DNA from: Pseudomonas syringae pv. cilantro
GTDB lineage: Bacteria > Pseudomonadota > Gammaproteobacteria > Pseudomonadales > Pseudomonadaceae
NCBI RefSeq assembly: GCF_001293775.1
Contig: NZ_LGLN01000086.1
Location: 160,892-224,493, forward strand
DNA: 63,602 nucleotides
Direction: 5' to 3'
Below are positions 40,638 through 49,181 of the stretch, piece by piece; within the stretch, counting starts at the first letter, position 1; the number at the start of each line of letters is the position of its first letter. Below the pieces are notes generated by a model, which had not been told where the DNA came from, ran no database searches, and saw only the letters and a program-made list of their open reading frames with translations. Position numbers and translations under genes: made by a program.

Positions 40638-41681
40638 TTATTGGTCAGCGACGCGCAGAAAGTGATCCGCAACGTCGAGCATTCGGTTTGCAAAGCCCCA
40701 CTCGTTGTCGAACCAGGCCAGCAGATTGACCAGCCGGGGTCCGGAAACGCGGGTCTGACTCGCATCGACAATGGCTGAATGCGGGTCATGGTTGAAATCG
40801 CAACTGGCGTGCGGCAATTCAGTGTAGGCCAGCAGCCCCTTGAGCGGGCCACGGGTAGCGGCCTCACGCAGGATGCGGTTGATCTCCACAGCATCGGTGT
40901 CCCGCGACATCTGCAGTGTAATGTCGAGACACGACACATTGACGGTCGGTACGCGAACAGCTTTGGCCTGAATTCGACCGGCAAGTTCCGGAAGCAGCCG
41001 CTCGATTCCTCGCGCCAGACCGGTGGACACCGGAATGATCGACTGGAAAGCCGAGCGAGTGCGACGCAAATCCTCGTGGTGATAAGCGTCGATCACCGGT
41101 TGATCATTCATCGCCGAGTGAATGGTGGTAATGGTGATGTATTCCAGACCAATCGCCTGGTCCAGCAAACGCAGCAACGGGACGCTGCAGTTGGTAGTAC
41201 AGGAGGCGGCTGACACCAGCAGCTCGCGCCCGGTCAGCCTGTGCTGGTTGATGCCGAACACCACCGTGGCATCGACATCCCGCTCGCTGGCCATCGGCTG
41301 GGAAAACAGCACCCGCGGCGCACCGGCATCCAGAAAACGCTGCCCGTCTTCACGGGTGTTGTAGACACCTGAGCATTCGAGCACCAGATCGACACCCAGT
41401 GCGGCCCAGTCGACAGCTTCCGGCGTCGCACTGCGCAGCACCTTGATGCAGTGATCATTGATGTGCAGGTATTGCCCTTCGACCCGCACTTCGCCCGGAA
41501 ACCGGCCATGTGTCGAGTCAAAGCGCGTGAGGTATTCGAGACTGGCCATATCAGCCAGATCGTTGATGGCGACCACTTCAAACCCGGCCTTCGCCCCTCG
41601 CTCGCACAACGCGCGTACAACACAACGGCCGATACGGCCGTAACCGTTCAGAGCAACTTTGTAAGGGCGGGGCTGGGGCAT
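40638..41681 (-). CDS. epd: D-erythrose-4-phosphate dehydrogenase (GapB/Epd family)
   Basis: A 347-residue NAD-dependent dehydrogenase of the GAPDH superfamily. The NAD fold starts VALNGYGRIGRCVVRAL and the catalytic cysteine is in SAASCTTNCSVPLL near residue 155. It also has RSAFQSIIPVSTG and WFDNEWGFANRMLD. It oxidises erythrose 4-phosphate to 4-phosphoerythronate for pyridoxal phosphate synthesis. Position between tkt, which makes erythrose 4-phosphate, and pgk is the usual one for epd. The start at 41681 (MPQPRPYKVALNG) has only a weak ribosome site. Confidence 0.92.
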   Translation of the reverse strand: MPQPRPYKVALNGYGRIGRCVVRALCERGAKAGFEVVAINDLADMASLEYLTRFDSTHGRFPGEVRVEGQYLHINDHCIKVLRSATPEAVDWAALGVDLVLECSGVYNTREDGQRFLDAGAPRVLFSQPMASERDVDATVVFGINQHRLTGRELLVSAASCTTNCSVPLLRLLDQAIGLEYITITTIHSAMNDQPVIDAYHHEDLRRTRSAFQSIIPVSTGLARGIERLLPELAGRIQAKAVRVPTVNVSCLDITLQMSRDTDAVEINRILREAATRGPLKGLLAYTELPHASCDFNHDPHSAIVDASQTRVSGPRLVNLLAWFDNEWGFANRMLDVADHFLRVADQ

Positions 41682-41707
41682 GGAGTTTTCGCCAAGGGGT
41701 AACAATC

Positions 41708-41814
41708 ATGTGGGAGCGGACTTGTCCGCGAATGGGAGCACTCGGAGTACCTGGATTTACCGAGTGTCTACATTCGCGGACAAGCGAAGCGTCGCCCGGT
41801 CCGCTCCCACAACA
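41708..41814. repeat. REP-like repeat between epd and tkt, copy 6
   Basis: The arm TGTGGGAGCGGACTTGTCCGCGAAT (41709 onward) faces ATTCGCGGACAAGCGAAGCGTCGCCCGGTCCGCTCCCACA (to about 41812). The right arm carries the extra GCGAAGCGTCGCCCGG stretch, so one arm is expanded. It sits between co-directional genes. Confidence 0.75.
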
Positions 41815-41832
41815 TCAACATCACATAGCTGA

Positions 41833-43830
41833 TCAGTCTTCCAGCAGCTCTTCAGCAATGCTCAGGACGTTTTCCAGTGTGAAGCCGAACTCTTCGAACA
41901 GCGCTGACGCAGGGGCCGATTCGCCGAAGGTGGTCATGCCGATCACGCGGCCTTCCAGACCGACGTATTTGTACCAGTAGTCGGCATGCGCCGCTTCGAT
42001 GGCGATACGCGCGCTGACCTGAAGTGGCAGCACTTCCTGCTTGTACAGCGCATCCTGAGCTTCAAAGATGCTGGTGCACGGCATGGACACCACGCGAGCC
42101 TTGCGGCCCTGGGCAGTCAGCTTGTCGTATGCCTCAACCGCCAGGCCGACTTCCGAACCGGTCGCGATCAGAATCAGCTCAGGCTCGCCAGCACAGTCGC
42201 GCAGCACATAGCCACCACGAGCGATGTTTGCCAGTTGGGCCTCATCGCGCGCCTGGTGAGTCAGGTTCTGACGCGAGAAGATCAACGCCGACGGACCGTC
42301 ATTACGCTCGATGGCGTGCTTCCAGGCCGCTGCCGATTCAACGGCGTCTGCCGGACGCCAGGTGTCCAGGTTCGGCGTGGTCCGCAGGCTGGTCAGTTGC
42401 TCGATCGGCTGGTGAGTCGGGCCGTCTTCGCCCAGACCGATGGAGTCGTGGGTGAATACGTAGATCACGCGCTTCTTCATCAGCGAGGCCATACGCACCG
42501 CATTGCGAGCGTATTCCATGAAGATCAGGAAGGTTGCGCCGTACGGCACGAAGCCACCGTGCAGGGCGATACCATTCATCATGGCGGCCATGCCGAATTC
42601 ACGAACGCCGTAATGCAGGTAATTGCCGTTAGGGTCTTCGCCGGTGATGCTCTTGCAGCCTTTCCAGATGGTCAGGTTGGAACCCGCCAGGTCGGCCGAA
42701 CCGCCGAGGATTTCAGGCAGCAACGGGCCCAGTGCGCTCAGCGCGTTCTGGCTGGCCTTGCGGCTGGCGATGGTTTCGCCCTTGGCGTTGACTTCAGCGA
42801 CGTATGCGGCGGATTTCTCGGCAAAGTCGGCAGGCAACTCGCCGCTCATGCGACGAATGAAATCGTTGGCCAACTCAGGGAATGCGGCGGAATAGGCAGC
42901 AAAACGCTGATCCCACTCGGCTTCTACAGCCAGACCTTTTTCTTTGGCATCCCATTCGGCGTAGATATCAGCCGGAATTTCAAACGGGCCATGGTTCCAC
43001 TTCAGCGCAGCGCGGGTCAGGGCGATTTCGTCGGCACCCAGTGGCGCGCCGTGGGACTCTTCCTTGCCCTGCTTGTTCGGCGAACCGAAACCGATGGTGG
43101 TCTTGCAGCAGATCAGGGTTGGCTGAGCACTTTTGCGAGCGGTGTCGATCGCAATCTTGATCTCTTCGGCGTCATGGCCGTCAACGTTGCGGATGACCTG
43201 CCAGCCGTAGGCTTCGAAACGCTTTGGCGTGTCATCGGTGAACCAGCCTTCGACTTCGCCGTCGATGGAAATACCGTTGTCGTCGTAGAAGGCGATCAGC
43301 TTGCCCAGTTGCAGCGTACCGGCCAGCGAAGCGACTTCGTGGGAAATGCCTTCCATCATGCAGCCATCGCCCATGAACACGTAGGTGTTGTGGTCAACGA
43401 TGGTATGGCCAGGACGGTTGAACTGCGCAGCGAGGGTCTTCTCGGCAGCGGCGAAACCGACGGCGTTGGCAAAGCCCTGACCCAGCGGACCTGTGGTGGT
43501 CTCGACGCCCGGGGTGTAACCGAATTCAGGGTGGCCCGGCGTGCGGCTGTGCAATTGACGGAAGCTTTTCAGGTCGTCGATCGACAGGTCATAACCGGTC
43601 AGGTGCAGCAGCGAGTAGACCAGCATCGAACCATGGCCGTTGGACATGATGAAACGGTCACGATCGGCAAACGACGGGTTCTTCGGGCTGTGCTTCAGGT
43701 AATCACGCCACAGGACTTCGGCGATATCCGCCATGCCCATCGGGGCACCCGGATGGCCGCTGTTGGCTTTTTGCACGGCATCCATGCTTAGGGCACGAAT
43801 AGCATTTGCACGCTCACGACGGCTTGGCAT
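41833..43830 (-). CDS. tkt: Transketolase
   Basis: A 665-residue thiamine-diphosphate enzyme of the pentose phosphate pathway. The start at 43830 (MPSRRERANAIRALSMDAV) has AGGAG 9 bp upstream and fits the family; the open frame continues 40 residues upstream without conservation. Diagnostic segments are ANSGHPGAPMGMADIAEVLW, the ThDP motif GDGCMMEGISHEVASLAGTLQLGKLIAFYDDN, RYFNVGVREF-like HYGVREFGMAAMMNG, and FTHDSIGLGEDGPTHQPIEQL. Confidence 0.95.
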   Translation of the reverse strand: MPSRRERANAIRALSMDAVQKANSGHPGAPMGMADIAEVLWRDYLKHSPKNPSFADRDRFIMSNGHGSMLVYSLLHLTGYDLSIDDLKSFRQLHSRTPGHPEFGYTPGVETTTGPLGQGFANAVGFAAAEKTLAAQFNRPGHTIVDHNTYVFMGDGCMMEGISHEVASLAGTLQLGKLIAFYDDNGISIDGEVEGWFTDDTPKRFEAYGWQVIRNVDGHDAEEIKIAIDTARKSAQPTLICCKTTIGFGSPNKQGKEESHGAPLGADEIALTRAALKWNHGPFEIPADIYAEWDAKEKGLAVEAEWDQRFAAYSAAFPELANDFIRRMSGELPADFAEKSAAYVAEVNAKGETIASRKASQNALSALGPLLPEILGGSADLAGSNLTIWKGCKSITGEDPNGNYLHYGVREFGMAAMMNGIALHGGFVPYGATFLIFMEYARNAVRMASLMKKRVIYVFTHDSIGLGEDGPTHQPIEQLTSLRTTPNLDTWRPADAVESAAAWKHAIERNDGPSALIFSRQNLTHQARDEAQLANIARGGYVLRDCAGEPELILIATGSEVGLAVEAYDKLTAQGRKARVVSMPCTSIFEAQDALYKQEVLPLQVSARIAIEAAHADYWYKYVGLEGRVIGMTTFGESAPASALFEEFGFTLENVLSIAEELLED

Positions 43831-44009
43831 CGCTGATCTCCTGGGAATTGTAAAATTAGGGTCGGAAAAAAGACGCTCATTTTCCCTCACGGACAGGCCG
43901 GGGGCAATGACAGATGTCGACGATAGGCTCTTTTCCTGCGTTACGGACATTATTTAGCCTGTAAAGACTGGATCACAGCATTCCCCGACAAGTTCACCAC
44001 GTCTGACCC

Positions 44010-44043
44010 AAGGGCAATATCAAAACTTTTTGATATTGCCCTT
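44010..44043. promoter_or_regulatory. Perfect 34-bp palindrome upstream of the ArsR-methyltransferase gene
   Basis: Arms of 16 bp, AAGGGCAATATCAAAA at 44010-44025 and its exact complement at 44028-44043, are separated by CT. It lies 36 bp before the start codon, in the promoter position. ArsR-family regulators of methionine/SAM genes (SahR/SamR type) bind AT-rich palindromes, so this is the likely operator of the adjacent regulator. No T-run follows, which argues against a terminator. Confidence 0.7.
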
Positions 44044-44079
44044 GCGGTGCCATGGATCGGTCTCTAGACTGCGGAGCTT

Positions 44080-45075
44080 ATGAACCTGCGTGTGCCTGCA
44101 ATTCGCCATGATGCATGCGACGACCTCTCTGCATTGTGCAAGGCCGGCGGCGATCCGTTACGGCTGAATGTCTTGCGCGCACTGACCAACGATTCGTTCG
44201 GTGTGCTCGAACTGGCGCAGATTTTCGCGATCGGTCAGTCCGGCATGAGCCATCACCTGAAGGTCCTGGCGCAAGCCGATCTGGTGGCGACAAGACGGGA
44301 AGGCAACGCGATTTTCTATCGCCGCGCCCTGCCCCACACCGCATTACCGGGCGGCAGGTTGCACGCGGCGTTGCTCGATGAGGTCGATACACTGGACCTG
44401 CCCGACGAAGTTCAGGGCCGCATTGGTCTGGTGCACAGGCAGCGGGCCATGGCCAGTCAGGATTTTTTTGCCCGTACCGCAGAAAAGTTTCGCGCCCAGC
44501 AAGACCTGATCGCCGGCCTGGCTCAGTACAGCGAAAGCCTGCTGACGCTGCTCGACAAACTGAGCTTCGGCGCGCAGGCAACCGCTCTGGAAGTAGGCCC
44601 CGGCGACGGTGGCTTCCTGCCAGAACTGGCACGGCGTTTCCGGCATGTCGTCGCGATGGACAACAGCCCGGCTATGCTGGATCTGGCGCGCGGTGTCTGC
44701 GAACGCAATGCACTGGCTAACGTTGAGCTGAGGCTGGCCGATGCACTGAACGACAGTAAAGTCAGCGCCGATTGCGTCGTCCTCAACATGGTGCTGCATC
44801 ATTTCGCGGCACCGGCCGAAGCCCTCAGGCAACTGGCCGAACACGTAAAACCCGGCGGTAGCTTGCTGGTAACAGAATTGTGTAGTCATGACCAGAGTTG
44901 GGCCAGGGAGGCCTGTGGCGATCTCTGGTTAGGTTTCGAGCAGGAAGACCTGGCCCGTTGGGCTATCGCTGCGGGGCTAGTTCCCGGGGAAAGCCTCTAT
45001 GTAGGCTTACGTAATGGTTTCCAGATCCAGGTTCGCCATTTTCAGCGACCGGCTGGCGACACTCACCATCGGTAA
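44080..45075 (+). CDS. ArsR-family regulator fused to a SAM-dependent methyltransferase domain (SahR-like)
   Basis: A 331-residue fusion. The N-terminal winged helix is of ArsR type (residues 14-90: LSALCKAGGDPLRLNVLRAL, recognition helix GQSGMSHHLKVLAQADLVATRREGNAIFYR). The C-terminal class I methyltransferase domain has EVGPGDGGFLPELARRF near residue 172 and VLNMVLHHFAAPAEALRQLAEHVKPGGSLLV. It is 20 bp upstream of metK and downstream of a perfect palindrome. The likely role is sensing SAM or S-adenosylhomocysteine to control metK; known ArsR-type SahR regulators have this fusion in some species. Whether the domain still methylates is unknown. Confidence 0.85.
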   Translation: MNLRVPAIRHDACDDLSALCKAGGDPLRLNVLRALTNDSFGVLELAQIFAIGQSGMSHHLKVLAQADLVATRREGNAIFYRRALPHTALPGGRLHAALLDEVDTLDLPDEVQGRIGLVHRQRAMASQDFFARTAEKFRAQQDLIAGLAQYSESLLTLLDKLSFGAQATALEVGPGDGGFLPELARRFRHVVAMDNSPAMLDLARGVCERNALANVELRLADALNDSKVSADCVVLNMVLHHFAAPAEALRQLAEHVKPGGSLLVTELCSHDQSWAREACGDLWLGFEQEDLARWAIAAGLVPGESLYVGLRNGFQIQVRHFQRPAGDTHHR

Positions 45076-45095
45076 AATGAAGGAAACCCGTAGAG

Positions 45096-46286
45096 ATGAG
45101 CGAATACTCACTTTTCACCTCCGAGTCCGTGTCCGAAGGGCATCCGGACAAGATCGCCGACCAGATTTCCGACGCGGTTCTGGACGCCATCATCGCTGAA
45201 GACAAATACGCCCGTGTAGCGTGCGAAACACTGGTCAAGACCGGTGTGGCGATCATCGCTGGCGAAGTGTCGACTTCGGCCTGGGTCGATCTGGAAGACA
45301 TCGTGCGTAACGTCATCCTCGACATCGGCTACAACAGCTCCGACGTCGGTTTCGACGGCGCGACCTGCGGCGTGATGAACATCATCGGCAAGCAGTCGGT
45401 AGACATCGCCCAGGGCGTTGACCGCAGCAAGCCTGAAGATCAGGGCGCTGGCGACCAAGGCCTGATGTTCGGCTACGCCAGCAACGAGACCGACGTGCTG
45501 ATGCCAGCGCCGATCACCTTCTCCCACCAGTTGGTGCATCGTCAGGCCGAAGCCCGCAAATCCGGCCTGCTGCCGTGGCTGCGCCCGGATGCCAAATCCC
45601 AGGTCACCTGCCGTTACGAAAATGGCAAAGTGGTCGGCGTCGACGCCATCGTGCTGTCGACCCAGCACAACCCGGATGTGTCCTACAAAGACCTGCGCGA
45701 AGGCGTGATGGAGCTGATCGTCAAGCACGTCATCCCGGCGCACCTGCTACACAAGGACACTCAGTTCCACATCAACCCGACCGGCAATTTCATCATCGGT
45801 GGCCCGGTAGGCGACTGTGGCCTGACCGGCCGCAAGATCATCGTCGACACCTACGGCGGCATGGCCCGTCACGGTGGCGGTGCATTCTCCGGCAAGGACC
45901 CGTCGAAGGTTGACCGTTCGGCCGCCTACGCCGGTCGTTACGTTGCCAAGAACATCGTCGCTGCCGGCCTTGCCGAGCGCTGCGAAATTCAGGTGTCCTA
46001 CGCCATCGGCGTTGCCCAGCCGACGTCGATCTCGCTGAACACCTTCGGCACCGGCAAGCTGTCCGACGACAAGATCATCAAACTGGTTCGCGACAACTTC
46101 GACCTGCGTCCGTATGCCATCACCACCATGCTCGACCTGCTGCACCCGATGTACCAGGCCACTGCGGCCTACGGCCACTTTGGTCGTACCCCGGTCGAAA
46201 TGACCGTTGGCGATGATACCTTCACCGCCTTCACCTGGGAAAAAACCGACCGCGCCGACGCCCTGCGCGCAGCTGCCGGCCTGTAA
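45096..46286 (+). CDS. metK: S-adenosylmethionine synthetase
   Basis: A 396-residue enzyme that makes SAM from methionine and ATP. Diagnostic segments are FTSESVSEGHPDKIADQISDAVLDA at the N-terminus, GAGDQGLMFGYASNET near residue 117 and GGGAFSGKDPSKVDRSAAYAGRY near 270. GAAGGAAA lies upstream of the ATG. It is probably cotranscribed with the ArsR-methyltransferase fusion and ends at a strong terminator. Confidence 0.97.
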   Translation: MSEYSLFTSESVSEGHPDKIADQISDAVLDAIIAEDKYARVACETLVKTGVAIIAGEVSTSAWVDLEDIVRNVILDIGYNSSDVGFDGATCGVMNIIGKQSVDIAQGVDRSKPEDQGAGDQGLMFGYASNETDVLMPAPITFSHQLVHRQAEARKSGLLPWLRPDAKSQVTCRYENGKVVGVDAIVLSTQHNPDVSYKDLREGVMELIVKHVIPAHLLHKDTQFHINPTGNFIIGGPVGDCGLTGRKIIVDTYGGMARHGGGAFSGKDPSKVDRSAAYAGRYVAKNIVAAGLAERCEIQVSYAIGVAQPTSISLNTFGTGKLSDDKIIKLVRDNFDLRPYAITTMLDLLHPMYQATAAYGHFGRTPVEMTVGDDTFTAFTWEKTDRADALRAAAGL

Positions 46287-46299
46287 AAACCCAGAAAGA

Positions 46300-46331
46300 A
46301 GCCCCGAACGACCAAGTCGTTCGGGGCTTTT
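46300..46331 (+). terminator. Intrinsic terminator of metK
   Basis: A perfect 13-bp stem, AGCCCCGAACGAC (46300-46312) with its complement (46316-46328), a CAA loop, and a TTTT tail. Confidence 0.92.
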
Positions 46332-46473
46332 GTGGGCCGTTCTGGACGCTCTGCGTCCTCTCATCAAACAGGCGGCACAGAGCTTTGGCAAAACCCGGTA
46401 ACCAGGCAACTCTTCTGTAAACCACACCAGCAGCTAGCCTCATCTGGCCAATTCCTAAAGCAAGGATGCTTCG

Positions 46474-48159
46474 ATGTTGCCTGCCCTACGCCTGATGACG
46501 TGCGCCCTTCTGACTTTCTTCACAACGCTCAGCCATGCCAGCCAGTGCCCTGACTGGTCTCCCGCCAAGGCGAGCAGCGAAATCACAGCCCTGCAAAAGC
46601 AAATAGCCAAATGGGACGACAGCTACCACCGGCAAGGCCTCTCGCAAATCCCCGACGAGCTTTATGACCAGTCCAGGCAAAAGCTGAACGACTGGCGTTC
46701 GTGCTTTGCAGTGTCTACACCTCAGGCCAATCCGCTGAAAACCGCCACCGGCCCGCTGGCACACCCCGTCCCGCACACAGGCGTGAACAAGCTCGCGGAC
46801 GAGAAAGACGTCAAAGCCTGGCTCAAGGGCAGAACCGATCTGTGGATTCAGCCCAAGGTCGATGGCGTGGCGGTCACGCTGGTCTACGACAAGGGCAGGC
46901 TCGTGCAGGCGATCAGTCGCGGTGACGGGACAAAAGGCCAGGACTGGACCCCACAGGCACAACTGATCAAAGCGATCCCTCAGCAGTTACCCCAGCCCGA
47001 CTCGCTGACACTGCAGGGCGAACTCTATTGGCGACTGTCCGATCACGTGCAGTCAGCATCCGGCAGTGTCAACGCGCGCAGCAAGGTCGCGGGATTGCTG
47101 GCGCGACAGACGATCAGCCCGCAGCAGGCCGACGCCATCGGGCTGTTCGTCTGGGACTGGCCGAACGGGCCTGCCGATATGGCGCAACGACTCGCAGGCC
47201 TGCAAGCCATGGGTTTCGAGGACAGCGCGGCCTATACGCATCCACTGGAAAACTACGCCCAGGCCGCACGATGGCGCGAGCATTGGTATCGCAATCCCCT
47301 GCCGTTCGCCACGGACGGCGTGATCATGCGCCAGGGTAAACGTCCACCCGCGCAGCGCTGGCAAGCCAGTGCGCCTTACTGGATCGCCGCCTGGAAACAT
47401 CCCTACGCCCAGGCGCTGGCCGAGGTGCGCAAGGTCAACTTCAAGATCGGCCGCAGTGGCAGGATTACGCCGGTGCTGGAGCTGACCCCGGTTCGCCTCG
47501 ATGATCGTACCGTCAGCCGCATCAGCACAGGCTCGCTGCAGCGCTGGCAGACACTGGATATCAGGCCTGGCGATCAGATCGCCGTGAGCCTGGCCGGGCT
47601 GACGATTCCACGACTCGACGGCGTGGTGTCCCGTACTGCTGAACGAGCCGACATGATCATTCCGCGAGCCGACGACTTTCACGAGCTAAGCTGCTGGCAA
47701 GCCACACCGGGCTGTGAAAGCCAGTTCCGCGCCAGACTGGCGTGGCTCAGTGGCAAGAAAGGCCTGGCATTGCCCGGTGTTGGTCCGGGGACCTGGAACA
47801 CGCTTATCGAGAACGGCCAAATCATGGGCTTACTCGATTGGATGACCCTGAATCATGCTGAGCTTGTTAACATTCCCGGCTTCGCTGAACGCAGTAGCGC
47901 TAAACTGCTCGACAGCCTGCAAACCGCACGCGAACGGCCGTTTCAGACATGGCTCAAGGCCATCGGACTGCCGCCCACGGGCGGCGCCAGACTGCCCGAC
48001 AACTGGCACGAACTGGCTGATCGCAGCGTTGAGCAATGGCAAGCAGAGCCAGGCATCGGTCCTGGTCGTGCAGCCAGGCTCAGGGCTTTTTTTCAGGACC
48101 CACAGGTACAGGCACTGAGCCAGCAATTGCAGGCACAGAGCATTTCAGGTTTTAAGTAG
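46474..48159 (+). CDS. ligB: NAD-dependent DNA ligase LigB
   Basis: A 561-residue protein of the LigB family. The adenylation motif KxDG is in WIQPKVDGVAVTLVYD near residue 130, with SRGDGTKGQDWT after it and NFKIGRSGRITPVLELTPVRL in the OB-fold. Two helix-hairpin-helix type segments lie near the C-terminus (LALPGVGPGTWNTLI, PGIGPGRAARLRAFF). The zinc finger and BRCT domain of LigA are absent, as usual for LigB. The N-terminus LRLMTCALLTFFTTLSHASQC looks like a cleavable export signal, which is odd for a DNA ligase. The cellular location is therefore uncertain. Confidence 0.9.
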   Translation: MLPALRLMTCALLTFFTTLSHASQCPDWSPAKASSEITALQKQIAKWDDSYHRQGLSQIPDELYDQSRQKLNDWRSCFAVSTPQANPLKTATGPLAHPVPHTGVNKLADEKDVKAWLKGRTDLWIQPKVDGVAVTLVYDKGRLVQAISRGDGTKGQDWTPQAQLIKAIPQQLPQPDSLTLQGELYWRLSDHVQSASGSVNARSKVAGLLARQTISPQQADAIGLFVWDWPNGPADMAQRLAGLQAMGFEDSAAYTHPLENYAQAARWREHWYRNPLPFATDGVIMRQGKRPPAQRWQASAPYWIAAWKHPYAQALAEVRKVNFKIGRSGRITPVLELTPVRLDDRTVSRISTGSLQRWQTLDIRPGDQIAVSLAGLTIPRLDGVVSRTAERADMIIPRADDFHELSCWQATPGCESQFRARLAWLSGKKGLALPGVGPGTWNTLIENGQIMGLLDWMTLNHAELVNIPGFAERSSAKLLDSLQTARERPFQTWLKAIGLPPTGGARLPDNWHELADRSVEQWQAEPGIGPGRAARLRAFFQDPQVQALSQQLQAQSISGFK

Positions 48160-48199
48160 CGGACGTTCATTTTTCTGTCCGTATTCAAACGGAGTTCAT

Positions 48200-48610
48200 A
48201 TGCAGTTTTTATCGCCACTGATTCTTTTCACCAGCTGCACGCTGCTCGCCACAACCGTATTCGCAGACGCCCAGGCCCCCGTGCAGTCCGAATGCCAGAT
48301 CAAAAGTCAGGAAATCAGCAGCAAGATTCAGGATGCCAAGACCGAGGGTAACAAGACAGAACAGGCCGACCTTGAAAAGGCGCTGGCCGAGGTCAACGCC
48401 AACTGCACCGAAACGTCATTGATCAAACAGCGCAAGCAAAAGGTGCTCGACGCCAAGCAGGAAGTCAGCCGCCGTCAGACCGACCTGAACAAGGCCATGG
48501 AAAAGGGCGATCCGGAGAAGATCAACAAGCGTAAGGACAAGCTCGCTGAATCTCGCAAGGAATTGCAGGACGCGCAGACTGAGCTGGAAAGAGTCCAGCC
48601 GGACGATTGA
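48200..48610 (+). CDS. DUF1090 periplasmic protein
   Basis: A 136-residue protein with a signal peptide (LILFTSCTLLATTVFA) and a helical, highly charged mature part of the DUF1090/YqjC type: CQIKSQEISSKIQDAKTEGN, CTETSLIKQRKQKVLDAKQEV, KGDPEKINKRKDKLAESRKEL. A coiled-coil hairpin is likely. GGAG lies upstream of the ATG. The function is unknown, but envelope location is likely. Confidence 0.85.
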   Translation: MQFLSPLILFTSCTLLATTVFADAQAPVQSECQIKSQEISSKIQDAKTEGNKTEQADLEKALAEVNANCTETSLIKQRKQKVLDAKQEVSRRQTDLNKAMEKGDPEKINKRKDKLAESRKELQDAQTELERVQPDD

Positions 48611-48664
48611 TCGCCGTCGAAGGTTGCGACGCTGCCCTTTACATACAGCGTCGCGAATGCGGCG

Positions 48665-49066
48665 TCAGGCAGCAGCCGGGAAGGCCGACACGCCGAACAG
48701 CGCAATGATCAACCCCATGCCGACCAGCCATACAGCGGAACGCAAGGCAGCGAGGTCTGCCAGATAGAAAATGATGTACAGCAGGCGACTGGTGATAAAC
48801 AGCACCGCCAGCACATCAATGGTCACCAACTGCGCGTTACCGGCAATGTGCGCAATGATCACCGCTGCGGCAAACGCCGGGGTCACTTCAAAGCTGTTCA
48901 TCTGGGCAGCGTGCGCGCGGCGCGGGAACCCCTCCAGCTTGTCGAGAAAGGCCCGCGGGTCATGATTATGCCCGCTGCCAAATTTGCCGCTGCCGAACTT
49001 GGCGATACCGGCACAGATAATCGGCAGCAATATCGCGACCAGCACGCACCAGAAAGCAACTGTCAT
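48665..49066 (-). CDS. MAPEG-family membrane protein
   Basis: A 133-residue protein with four membrane segments. The MAPEG pattern is visible: RAHAAQMNSFEVTPAFAAAV near residue 50 and the third-helix segment DVLAVLFITSRLLYIIFYLADLAALRS. MAPEG proteins include glutathione-dependent enzymes of eicosanoid and xenobiotic metabolism, but bacterial roles are mostly unknown. A short internal duplication GSGKFGSG is seen near residue 26. It is convergent with the DUF1090 gene. Confidence 0.8.
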   Translation of the reverse strand: MTVAFWCVLVAILLPIICAGIAKFGSGKFGSGHNHDPRAFLDKLEGFPRRAHAAQMNSFEVTPAFAAAVIIAHIAGNAQLVTIDVLAVLFITSRLLYIIFYLADLAALRSAVWLVGMGLIIALFGVSAFPAAA

Positions 49067-49181
49067 ACGTCCATCCTTATAGGTTCAGCGTCGATTGACG
49101 CATGCCGGACAACCCCGGTTACAACGTTATGAACAATAGCTTAGCGAAAGGTTCTAGACGCGCGACCTGTAACCGGCCGTA

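Noticed and set aside
39468..40778. Plus-strand 436-codon frame opposite pgk
   Set aside because: Shadow of pgk; no conserved motif and no ribosome site.
42024..43791. Plus-strand open frames opposite tkt
   Set aside because: Antisense shadows; the minus strand encodes a full, conserved transketolase.
44010..44043. Intrinsic terminator of tkt or an upstream transcript
   Set aside because: tkt is transcribed away from this site, and no T-run follows the stem on the plus strand; operator is a better fit.
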